Below are positions 17,879 through 25,411 of a stretch of 60,109 nt of DNA, piece after piece. Within the stretch, counting starts at the first letter, position 1. Each line of letters begins with the position of its first letter. The translations under genes and the position numbers were made by a program. The notes below the pieces were generated by a model. It had not been told where the DNA came from. It searched no databases and saw only the letters and a program-made list of their open reading frames with translations. Origin of the DNA: Thermodesulfovibrionales bacterium (GTDB lineage: Bacteria; Nitrospirota; Thermodesulfovibrionia; Thermodesulfovibrionales; Dissulfurispiraceae); contig JAOAGP010000009.1 of assembly GCA_026415695.1 (NCBI GenBank), forward strand, positions 1 through 60,109, in the 5' to 3' direction.

Positions 17879-19591
17879 ATGTTTAAGGTTTTATTAGTTG
17901 TAGCGTTGGTGTTTTTACTGCCTCTTTCTGTTTATGCAAACGAACAGGCTGTTTTAATGCAGAAGATTGAGGCACTTTCAAAGGAACTTGAAAGACTAAA
18001 ACAGCAGATGCAAGACCTCCAAAAAAAGGAGGAAACAAAGGAGCAAAGGATAACTGCAGTTGAAAAAAAGGCAGAGTCCGCATCTGCAGACAATCTAAGC
18101 TCATGGCTTGAGATTGGTGGTGATTACAGGTTTAGGTTTGATTCATTAAGGGGTGAAATACCTGCTAATTGGATTTCTTATGGAGGCTCAACAAACTTTA
18201 CCATGCAACAACTCATGCAAATAGGACAGAAATATCCAAATCTTATGTCCATGTTGATGCCACTCATGCAGACATATCCTAATGGCTTTGGTGCATATAT
18301 CTCTCCTGTAACACAAGAAATCAAACCCAAAAACGAATCACTCATGCTCAACAGATTTGGACTAAATCTCAAGGCAAAGGCTACAGAGGACATTCAGGTA
18401 AAGGCAAGGCTCTTGATGTATAAGGTTTGGGGACATGATGATGTAGCACCTGTGGGAGGACCTTTTGGAAATGCCTTCTTTGCTGATAGGTTTGTTACAA
18501 TGGATGGCAATCTTGGGCACATACCTGATGGTGCAAGATTAAGGGTTGATCAAGCCTACGCTACATGGAGCAATGTATTTGGAGCACCTGCATGGTTTTC
18601 CGTAGGTAGAAGGCCTTCAACAGGTGGTATTCCTACAAACATAAGACAAAATACAGAAAAGATTGGCACTGCTGGGGTTCCCGGTTTGCTTGTTGATTAT
18701 GCATTTGATGGACTTACCATTGGAGTAGCCCCTGATATCCCTTCACTTCCGGGTGCATATGCAAAACTTTGTTATGGCAAAGGATTTGATAGCGGTTATA
18801 TGACCGATGCCAATGTTATGAAGGATGTTAATTTCTTAGGCATCAATGTCGTTCCATACGATACTGATAATCTCAGGGTTGAACTTCAATGGCAGAGAGG
18901 GTTTGATATCTTTGCATTTCCGGGCAATACGGATCCATTTGGGTTAGGGAATACAAACAAAAACATCGGTGATATTGACTGGTGGGGTGGAGTTGTAAAT
19001 GCAGTAATACCGAAGGTAGGTCCCGGCGATCTTAACCTCTTTTTATCAGGTGCTATTAGTGTAACTCACCCTAACGACAACACCTACAACGCCCCATTCA
19101 TTTATGGAATCAAGGCTAATGGCACAATTGATACAATTTACTCTGGCAGATATGGTCTATTGTATAACGACCCTGCATTTGGTGGTGAAAAGAAGAGCAG
19201 GACAGGTGGAGCGATTTATTTAGGTGCTCGTTATGATATTAAATCAACAGGTACAAAAATAGGGTTAGAATACAACTATGGTTCAAAATACTGGATGGCA
19301 TTTACCCCTGCTGCTGATGATATTTGGACAAGCAAGCTTGCCACAAGAGGAAATGTGTATGAGATATACATCATCCAGCAACTCAATAAAAAGCCCATTG
19401 CTAAAAGAGGTGATGCATTTGTGAGATTGGGTTATCAGTACTATGACTTTAAATACACTGGAAGTGGCTTCTGGCTTGGAGAACCGATGAAGATATCTGA
19501 TGTCAATCTATCTGACCCAGGCACAGTGCAGATGCTACCACCAGTCAAAAAGGCTCACGACATATACTTCACATTTGATGTAGTGTTCTAA
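17879..19591 (+). CDS. Outer-membrane beta-barrel protein, DUF3373-like porin
   Basis: A 570-residue exported protein. A signal peptide (MFKVLLVVALVFLLPLSVYANE) is followed by a coiled coil (about 25-65, heptads rich in Glu/Lys/Leu), then a long barrel region of alternating strands that ends in aromatic VVF, the usual sorting signal for outer-membrane barrels. The layout matches DUF3373 proteins of Thermodesulfovibrio-like bacteria. A GTG six bases upstream is not used, because the AGGAGG site fits ATG 17879. It stands alone between a strong promoter and a strong terminator, so it is probably a major envelope protein. Substrate unknown. Confidence 0.8.
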   Translation: MFKVLLVVALVFLLPLSVYANEQAVLMQKIEALSKELERLKQQMQDLQKKEETKEQRITAVEKKAESASADNLSSWLEIGGDYRFRFDSLRGEIPANWISYGGSTNFTMQQLMQIGQKYPNLMSMLMPLMQTYPNGFGAYISPVTQEIKPKNESLMLNRFGLNLKAKATEDIQVKARLLMYKVWGHDDVAPVGGPFGNAFFADRFVTMDGNLGHIPDGARLRVDQAYATWSNVFGAPAWFSVGRRPSTGGIPTNIRQNTEKIGTAGVPGLLVDYAFDGLTIGVAPDIPSLPGAYAKLCYGKGFDSGYMTDANVMKDVNFLGINVVPYDTDNLRVELQWQRGFDIFAFPGNTDPFGLGNTNKNIGDIDWWGGVVNAVIPKVGPGDLNLFLSGAISVTHPNDNTYNAPFIYGIKANGTIDTIYSGRYGLLYNDPAFGGEKKSRTGGAIYLGARYDIKSTGTKIGLEYNYGSKYWMAFTPAADDIWTSKLATRGNVYEIYIIQQLNKKPIAKRGDAFVRLGYQYYDFKYTGSGFWLGEPMKISDVNLSDPGTVQMLPPVKKAHDIYFTFDVVF

Positions 19592-19606
19592 TAAAAATAT
19601 TTCAGT

Positions 19607-19642
19607 AGCCACTCCTTAAGTTTCATAAGGAGTGGCTTTTTT
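19607..19642 (+). terminator. Intrinsic terminator after the porin-like gene
   Basis: AGCCACTCCTTA at 19607-19618 pairs perfectly with TAAGGAGTGGCT at 19626-19637 across a seven-base loop, followed by a T run to 19642. Twelve perfect pairs and a T tract make a strong rho-independent terminator. Confidence 0.93.
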
Positions 19643-19657
19643 GTTGTAAAATAACTT

Positions 19658-20146
19658 ATGAAGATATTAATCCTAACATTTCTAATACTTGCATTAAATC
19701 AGCCAGCCTATGCTAATGACAAAAAGGCATCCGACTTTTTTCTAAAGGATATATATGGTAAGACTATCAGATTATCGGATTATAAAGGAAAGGTGGTTCT
19801 TTTACATTTTTGGGCGATGTGGTGTGGAGATTGTGTAAAGGAAATACCATCATTAAACAACGCATATGTTCTTTTTAAAGATAAAGGATTGGAAGTGATT
19901 TCTATCTCTACCGATACATCTATATCAAAACTACAGGAGTTTTCAAATAAAAACAAGATTGAATTTTTGATTCTTCATGACCCTGATAAATCTGTCACGA
20001 TTAAATCTTATCAAGTTATAGGTTTGCCTGTAACCTTTATAATAGATAGGGATGGTAAGATTATTGAGAGAATCAATGGACCGAGGGATTGGAATTCACA
20101 GGCAATGAAGAAAAAGATTCAATCAATAGTTCAAAAAAAGCAATAA
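19658..20146 (+). CDS. Exported TlpA/ResA-type thioredoxin-like protein
   Basis: A 162-residue periplasmic thiol-disulfide oxidoreductase. A signal peptide (about 1-19, ending AYA) precedes a redoxin fold with active site WCGDC and the cis-Pro loop GLPVTFII. TlpA-type proteins reduce apocytochrome c or other exported cysteines; here it could serve the downstream hydrogenase or cytochromes, but nothing shows that directly. The ATG follows the terminator by only 15 bases and lacks a Shine-Dalgarno; TAAAAT at 19647-19652 may be a -10 for a leaderless message. Confidence 0.88.
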   Translation: MKILILTFLILALNQPAYANDKKASDFFLKDIYGKTIRLSDYKGKVVLLHFWAMWCGDCVKEIPSLNNAYVLFKDKGLEVISISTDTSISKLQEFSNKNKIEFLILHDPDKSVTIKSYQVIGLPVTFIIDRDGKIIERINGPRDWNSQAMKKKIQSIVQKKQ

Positions 20147-20296
20147 TCGTTTTCCTTCCGTTTTTTTGTTGTTGAATTTTATAAATCTATTTATTTTTTT
20201 TATTTTATTTGTGTATGCCTCATGAATTATTATGTTTTACTAATCATGTCTATTTGTTTGTATATATCAATCTAAACCAAGAAGGGGAGGAGAATT

Positions 20297-21379
20297 ATGA
20301 GTGAAGAGAGTATTTATGAGTCGTTATTAAGGAAGGGTGTCTCAAGAAGGGATTTCTTGAAGTTCTGCTCTACCTCAGCCATGATACTTGGACTGTCATC
20401 ATCTACTGTGCCCAAGATTGCTGAGGCATTAGAGAAGAAAGAAAGACCATCAGTAGTGTGGTTACATTTCTCTGAATGCACAGGTGATTCAGAATCGGTA
20501 TTAAGGGCAAGCAAACCCTCTATTGCTCAGGTTATTCTTGATATTGTCTCTCTTGAATATCATGAAACTATCATGGCACCGTCTGGTCATGCAGCAGAGA
20601 AATCTCTGAAGGATATCATCACGAAGAAAAAAGGCAAGTATATCGCTGTTTATGAAGGGGCAGTACCAACTGCCGACGGAGGTGTTTATTGCTTTATCGG
20701 TGGACATAAGGCGATTGACATCTGTAAAGAAGTTGGTTCTGGTGCAATGGCAAACATTGCTGTTGGTAATTGTGCATGTTTTGGTGGTATTCCAGCGGCA
20801 AATCCAAATCCTACCAAATGCGTTGGGATTAAAGACATACTTGGCGGCACCGTTGTAAATCTTGCAGGTTGTCCTATGAATGCAGAAAACTTTACCGCTG
20901 TAGTAGTTCATTTTGTAACATTCGGAACGCTTCCTGCACTTGACAAGCATGGACGTCCGTTATTTGCATATGGCAAGTGTATTCATAATAACTGTGAACG
21001 CCGTCCTCATTTTGATCAAGGACAATTTGTTCGTCAGTGGGGTGATATGGGACATAGGCTTGGATGGTGTCTTTATGAAATGGGTTGTAAAGGACCTATG
21101 GCTTATCAAAACTGCCCAACTATTCGTTGGAATGAAGGGACAAGCTGGCCTGTTCAGGCAGGGCATCCTTGCATAGCCTGTGCAAGTCCTAACAACTGGG
21201 ACGATGCATATCCTTTCTATAAGAGGATGGAAGGTGTTCCGGGTGTAGGTTGGCAGGCAAATGCAGACAAGGTAGGTCTTGGAATTGCTGCTGCAACAGC
21301 TGCTGCGGTTGCCGCACATGGCATAATCAGAGCCGCAACAAGAGGTAAGGGCCCTTCTGACAAAGAAGAAGGACATTAA
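20297..21379 (+). CDS. hyaA: Membrane-bound [NiFe] hydrogenase small subunit with Asp in the proximal-cluster motif
   Basis: A 360-residue iron-sulfur subunit. A Tat signal (SRRDFLKF at 16-23) exports it and a C-terminal helix (about 325-350) anchors it beside the cytochrome b. Distal-cluster ligands are H230, C233, C258, C264; medial ligands are C273, C292, C295. The proximal set is C61, C159 and C192, but the fourth ligand position (Cys20 in D. gigas) is D64, in the string ECTGDSES. An extra Cys sits at C161. A 3-Cys/1-Asp proximal cluster is known from the actinobacterial-type hydrogenase of Ralstonia eutropha. The gene follows a clear AAGGGGAGGAG site and leads the operon; it is 42 bases from the large subunit. 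Confidence 0.93.
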   Translation: MSEESIYESLLRKGVSRRDFLKFCSTSAMILGLSSSTVPKIAEALEKKERPSVVWLHFSECTGDSESVLRASKPSIAQVILDIVSLEYHETIMAPSGHAAEKSLKDIITKKKGKYIAVYEGAVPTADGGVYCFIGGHKAIDICKEVGSGAMANIAVGNCACFGGIPAANPNPTKCVGIKDILGGTVVNLAGCPMNAENFTAVVVHFVTFGTLPALDKHGRPLFAYGKCIHNNCERRPHFDQGQFVRQWGDMGHRLGWCLYEMGCKGPMAYQNCPTIRWNEGTSWPVQAGHPCIACASPNNWDDAYPFYKRMEGVPGVGWQANADKVGLGIAAATAAAVAAHGIIRAATRGKGPSDKEEGH

Positions 21380-21421
21380 TATACAAAGATATAAGAAAAA
21401 TATAAGGAGGTCAAAGTAAAA

Positions 21422-23140
21422 ATGGCAAAATTAGTAGTTGATCCAGTTACAAGGATAGAAGGTCATATGAGGGTTGAGGCTAAGGTTGAAGGTGGTAAGA
21501 TTGTAGATGCTTGGGTATCTGGTACAATGTGGCGTGGGATTGAAACCATTCTAAAAGGTCGTGACCCTCGTGATGCATGGCTTTTTGTCTCGCGTGTCTG
21601 TGGCGTCTGAACAACGGTTCATTCTACAAGCTCCGTGAGAGCTGTTGAACATGCACTTGGAATCATCATACCAGATAACGCAAGGATTTTAAGAAACATT
21701 ATTAATGCTATACAAATGGTTCATGACCATGTAATCCATTTCTATCATTTGCATGCACTTGATTGGGTTGATATCGTCAGTGCACTAAAAGCAGACCCAA
21801 AAAAGACTGCTGATTTGGCATCATCAATATCTGATTGGCCAAACAATGCATCAGCAAGTTACTTTAAGGCTGTGGCTGCAAAATTAAAGGCTTTTGTAGA
21901 TAGCGGTCAGCTTGGAATATTTTCAAATGGTTATTGGGGACACCCTGCTTATAAACTGCCACCAGAGGCAAATCTTATGGCAGTTGCACACTATCTTGAA
22001 GCACTTGACTGGCAGCGTGATTTCATCAAGGCAATGGCACTGATTGGTGCTAAAAACCCACATCCTCAAACCTACCTTGTTGGTGGTATGGCAACCCCAG
22101 TTGACCCGAATAGTCAAAATGCAATCAATGCAGGCACTATTGCCCAATTAAATGAATATGCACGCCGTGCAAAAGAATTTGTTGATAAGGTATATATCCC
22201 TGATTTGCTTGCGGTTGCATCTTTCTACAAAGACTGGGCTGCAATTGGTGGTGGTGTTGGAAACTACTTATCATACGGTGAGTTCCAAAAGGACAACAAT
22301 CCCAATACATCAAATGTATGGTTACCTGCTGGTTTCATTCGTGGTAAGAACCTCAGTAAGATTGAGCCAGTGGATCATAAGAAGGTTACTGAAGAGGTCT
22401 CTCGTGCATGGTATAAATACACCGGTGGTGACAGCAAACCACTTCACCCATGGGACGGAGAGACAACACCAAATTACACCGGTCCTAAAACATCCTACAA
22501 AGAACTGGATACAAGTGGTAACAACAAATACAGTTGGACAAAGGCTATAAGATATGATGGATTACCAGTAGAGGTTGGTCCACTTGCTCGTATGGTCATT
22601 GCCTATGCTGCAGGACACAAGGAGGTCAAGGACTTAGTAGGTTACGCACTTAATAAACTTGGAGTAGGACCAGAAGCCTTATTCTCAACATTAGGACGCA
22701 CTGCTGCTCGTGGTATTGAAACCAAGTTAATTGCTGACAAATTACCCGAATTTATTGGTGACCTTGCTAATAACATCAAAAAAGGAGATTACCGTATAGC
22801 AAATACAGAAAAGTGGGATCCTGCAACATGGCCAGCTGAGGCAAAAGGGTATGGTTACCATGAGGCACCAAGAGGTTCATTATGCCATTGGATTGTTATC
22901 AAGGATAAAAAGATTGCCAATTATCAAATGGTAGTTCCGGGTGGCATCAATGCCTCACCTCGTGATGCTAAGGGACAACTTGGTCCTGATGAACAAGCCT
23001 TGATAGGCACTCCTATTGCAAAGCCAGACCAACCAATTGAGATAATAAGAACAATACATTCGTTTGATCCATGTATGGCATGTGGTATTCATTTATTAGA
23101 TGCCGAAGGCAAAGAGATTGTTCAAGTTAAAGTCAGATAA
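21422..23140 (+). CDS. hyaB: [NiFe] hydrogenase large subunit with in-frame TGA, predicted selenocysteine at residue 63
   Basis: Read through one TGA at 21608-21610, this is a normal full-length catalytic subunit of 572 residues. N-terminus [13 protein letters not shown] is standard. The N-terminal nickel motif reads RVCGV-(TGA)[17 protein letters not shown], where relatives have RxCGxCxxxH, so TGA replaces the second Cys (position 63, after C60). The C-terminal motif DPCMACGIH keeps C551 and C554, and the protease site follows H557, leaving a 15-residue tail. No other stop or frame change occurs, so the break is one codon. Without readthrough the product is a 62-residue stub. Selenocysteine is the simplest reading; a pseudogene or base error is the alternative. 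ATG follows AAGGAGG. Confidence 0.9.
21608..21647 (+). promoter_or_regulatory. Putative bacterial SECIS hairpin after the hydrogenase TGA
   Basis: AGCTC at 21629-21633 pairs with GAGCT at 21639-21643 over the loop CGTGA (21634-21638). CAAC at 21612-21615 can add a lower stem with GTTG at 21644-21647. There are 23 bases between the TGA and the loop and a G at the second loop position; both fit the loose bacterial SECIS pattern. A competing eight-pair stem (21612-21619 with 21640-21647) exists. The bulged U of the E. coli fdhF element is not evident, and the region is also under coding constraint. Confidence 0.55.
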
Positions 23141-23151
23141 AGGAGGGTCAT

Positions 23152-23811
23152 ATGGCTACTACACATAGAGAATACATATGGGAGATACCAGTCCGAATCA
23201 CTCATTGGATAAATGCGATTAGCATTGTTGTCTTGTCTGTTACAGGATTTTATATAGGTTCTCCTTTTTGGGATTCCCCTAATAGCGATTCAGTGCTCCC
23301 TATGGCATTGATGAGGTTTATCCACTTTGTTGCAGCCTATGCCTTTACTGCAAGTGTCCTTTTCAGAATCTACTGGATGTTTGTTGGTAACAAGTATGCA
23401 CGGTGGAACCAGTTTATCCCCCTATCTACAGAACGAATCGTAAACTTCATTCAATGTGCGCTGTTTTATGGATTTATGCGTAAGGAAATTCCTCATTCAC
23501 CCGGACATACTGCTATAGCAGGGGTTTCGTATTCTATAATATTTCTAATTTTTCTTTATGAGATTGCATCTGGATTTGCATTGCTGTATGTGGCAAATGG
23601 TGGAGGAGCGATCTACAATATAGGTGGAGGATGGTTGTTAAGGATTATGGATCTTGGCACCATTAGGATGCTTCATCATGTATTCATGTGGGTAATTTGG
23701 ATATTTGTCATTATACATGTCTATATCTCATGGCATAATGACATCATTGAGAGAAACGGTCTTATGAGTTCTATCTTTAGTGGATATAAGTTTTTCGGGA
23801 AGCATCACTAA
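23152..23811 (+). CDS. hyaC: Hydrogenase b-type cytochrome
   Basis: A 219-residue integral membrane protein with four predicted helices (near 20-40, 58-80, 120-145 and 175-195). His residues in ITHWINA, RFIHFVAAY, MLHHVFMW and VIIHVYISWH are candidates for the two b haems. HupC/HyaC proteins take electrons from the small subunit's distal cluster and pass them to quinone, so the complex should oxidise periplasmic H2. It starts 11 bases after the large subunit behind AAAGGAGG. Confidence 0.93.
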   Translation: MATTHREYIWEIPVRITHWINAISIVVLSVTGFYIGSPFWDSPNSDSVLPMALMRFIHFVAAYAFTASVLFRIYWMFVGNKYARWNQFIPLSTERIVNFIQCALFYGFMRKEIPHSPGHTAIAGVSYSIIFLIFLYEIASGFALLYVANGGGAIYNIGGGWLLRIMDLGTIRMLHHVFMWVIWIFVIIHVYISWHNDIIERNGLMSSIFSGYKFFGKHH

Positions 23812-24306
23812 TTGTCTATTGCAGTTGTAGGCATTGGAAACATACTTTTACAGGATGAAGGGGTCGGGGTCCATGCTGTAAGATACATCCAAGAGCATTA
23901 CTCATTCTCTCCAGAGATTGAGATATTGGATGGGGGAACACTGGGTCTCGACCTCCTACCTTTTATAGAAAGGTTTGAAAAGATATTATTTGTAGATGCA
24001 GTAAATTTTGGTAAGGAACCGGGTTACATTGGGGTCCTTGAAGACGAGGAGATTCCTTCTTTAATCCATATGAAGTTATCTGCACATCACATTGGACTTG
24101 CAGATATACTCTCATTAGGTCGGTTAAAAGGGATATTGCCAAAGAAGGTATGCCTTGTAGGGATACAGCCACAGACAAACCCGTTTTTGTTTGGAACCGA
24201 ACTTTCTCCTGAAATAAAGAGTAAAATGCTACAATTTGTAGATGAAATAATAAAAAAATTAAGAGAGTGGAATGTAACATGTGTCTTGCAATCCCATCAA
24301 AGATAA
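23812..24306 (+). CDS. hyaD: Hydrogenase maturation endopeptidase
   Basis: A 164-residue HybD/HyaD-family protease that removes the C-terminal tail of the large subunit after nickel insertion. The Ni-sensing ligands line up exactly with E. coli HybD numbering: E16 (GIGNILLQDEGVGV), D62 (LFVDAVNFG) and H93 (SAHHIGLADIL). The only suitable start is TTG directly after the cytochrome stop, with a weak ribosome site, implying coupling. Its presence argues that the large subunit next door is really made and processed. Confidence 0.93.
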   Translation: MSIAVVGIGNILLQDEGVGVHAVRYIQEHYSFSPEIEILDGGTLGLDLLPFIERFEKILFVDAVNFGKEPGYIGVLEDEEIPSLIHMKLSAHHIGLADILSLGRLKGILPKKVCLVGIQPQTNPFLFGTELSPEIKSKMLQFVDEIIKKLREWNVTCVLQSHQR

Positions 24307-24527
24307 TCAGCATTGACAATCTCATGGCAACTGTAGATGTAATGGGTGCAAGGAGGGATGTTAGTTTAATCCTCCTACCTGAAGAGGCAGATGTTGGTGA
24401 CTATGTCCTTGTGCACGCAGGTTTTGCACTGCAAAAGATTGACGAGGAAACTGCTCAAGAATCTCTAAAACTGTGGAGGGAATACGCAGAATTTCTTGAA
24501 AAAGAAGCCATGTATGAAGACACCTGA
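24279..24527 (+). CDS. hypC: Hydrogenase assembly chaperone HypC
   Basis: An 82-residue chaperone that carries the Fe(CN)2CO unit and guards the large subunit during cofactor insertion. It must begin MCLAIP because Cys2 is essential, so the start is ATG 24279 rather than the GTG at 24267. VDVMGARRDVSLILL and VGDYVLVHAGFALQKI are standard. It overlaps hyaD by 28 bases. Other hyp genes are not in the window. Confidence 0.95.
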   Translation: MCLAIPSKIISIDNLMATVDVMGARRDVSLILLPEEADVGDYVLVHAGFALQKIDEETAQESLKLWREYAEFLEKEAMYEDT

Positions 24528-24546
24528 TTATCTGTAAAATCAGGTG
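24521..24546 (+). terminator. Hairpin at the end of the hydrogenase operon
   Basis: CACCTGATT at 24521-24529 pairs perfectly with AATCAGGTG at 24538-24546 over an eight-base loop. The left arm includes the hypC stop codon. No T tract follows, so it may be an mRNA-stabilising hairpin or a weak terminator between convergent hypC and rsmA. Confidence 0.45.
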
Positions 24547-24593
24547 GTAATCTTCACTACAAGCTTTTAACGGTTATAACCAACACAGTTTTT

Positions 24594-25382
24594 TTATGTA
24601 TTGTTTTGGATTCTGTGTTTTGTCAACTCAAGTGATATCCTTGAAAACTCCTCAATACTCAGGGTTTCTGCCCTTCTCATATGGTCTATCCCGATTGTTG
24701 ATAAGGTTTCTTTAATGTCTGGATAGAGAGTCTTTAGGCAATTATAAAGTGTTTTTCTTCTTTGTCCAAATCCTGCCCTTATGACCTTAAAGAAGATGTC
24801 CTTATCGCCTACATCTACTACTGGGTTAGGATGGATATCAATCTTTACTACTGCAGAATCAACCTTTGGAGATGGCCTAAATGCACCCTTTGGTATCAAA
24901 AATTTTATCTCCGCCTTACCATAATACCTAACAGCAACAGACAAAAGTCCGTAATCACCTCTTTTGTTGTCAGCTACAATCCTTTCTGCAACCTCTCTTT
25001 GCATAGTTATAGTCATGGATTTTATTTTAGAACCTACCTCAAAAAGTCTAAATAAAATAGGTGTAGTTATATAGTATGGTATGTTGGAGACCACCTTAAA
25101 ATCATCCTTGATAGTTTCATAAGGATACTTCAAGGCATCGCCGTGAATGATCTCAACATTGCCATTGTCTTTGTGTTTGTCCTTCAGTTTATCTACAAAA
25201 TATTCATCTATTTCAATTGCTATGACAGACCTTGCTTTTTGACTTATAAGTTCGGTCAGTCTGCCATGTCCTGGTCCAATCTCAAGGACAACATCAGAGT
25301 CATCAATACCTGATACCTCTATCATCCTTTTAAGTATTGAAGGGTCAAACAAAAAATTTTGTCCGAGGTGTTTTTTAGCCAT
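24594..25382 (-). CDS. rsmA: 16S rRNA dimethyladenosine transferase (KsgA)
   Basis: A 262-residue SAM-dependent enzyme that dimethylates two adjacent adenines in the 3' hairpin of 16S rRNA. Seen: AKKHLGQNFLFDPSIL, motif I LEIGPGHGRLTE, and catalytic NIPYYITTPILF. The C-terminal helical part ends LSIEEFSRISL. It follows the unknown secreted-protein gene by about 29 bases on the same strand. Confidence 0.95.
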   Translation of the reverse strand: MAKKHLGQNFLFDPSILKRMIEVSGIDDSDVVLEIGPGHGRLTELISQKARSVIAIEIDEYFVDKLKDKHKDNGNVEIIHGDALKYPYETIKDDFKVVSNIPYYITTPILFRLFEVGSKIKSMTITMQREVAERIVADNKRGDYGLLSVAVRYYGKAEIKFLIPKGAFRPSPKVDSAVVKIDIHPNPVVDVGDKDIFFKVIRAGFGQRRKTLYNCLKTLYPDIKETLSTIGIDHMRRAETLSIEEFSRISLELTKHRIQNNT

Positions 25383-25411
25383 TAATGTATCTTTAGATTA
25401 AGATAGGGTTG

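Noticed and set aside
21422-23140. Hydrogenase large subunit as two genes, a 62-residue ORF and a 501-residue ORF starting at GTG 21635
   Set aside because: The two pieces are in the same frame, the break is exactly one family-conserved Cys codon, there is no ribosome site before 21635, and a product starting there would lack the N-terminal nickel motif.
21422-23140. Hydrogenase large subunit as a decayed pseudogene
   Set aside because: Every other motif, the C-terminal ligand pair and the protease site are intact, and the dedicated protease, hypC and cytochrome follow; decay would usually show more than one lesion. It remains the main alternative.
24521-24546. Hairpin as a classical rho-independent terminator
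   Set aside because: The stem is perfect but no T tract follows, so only a weak call is made.
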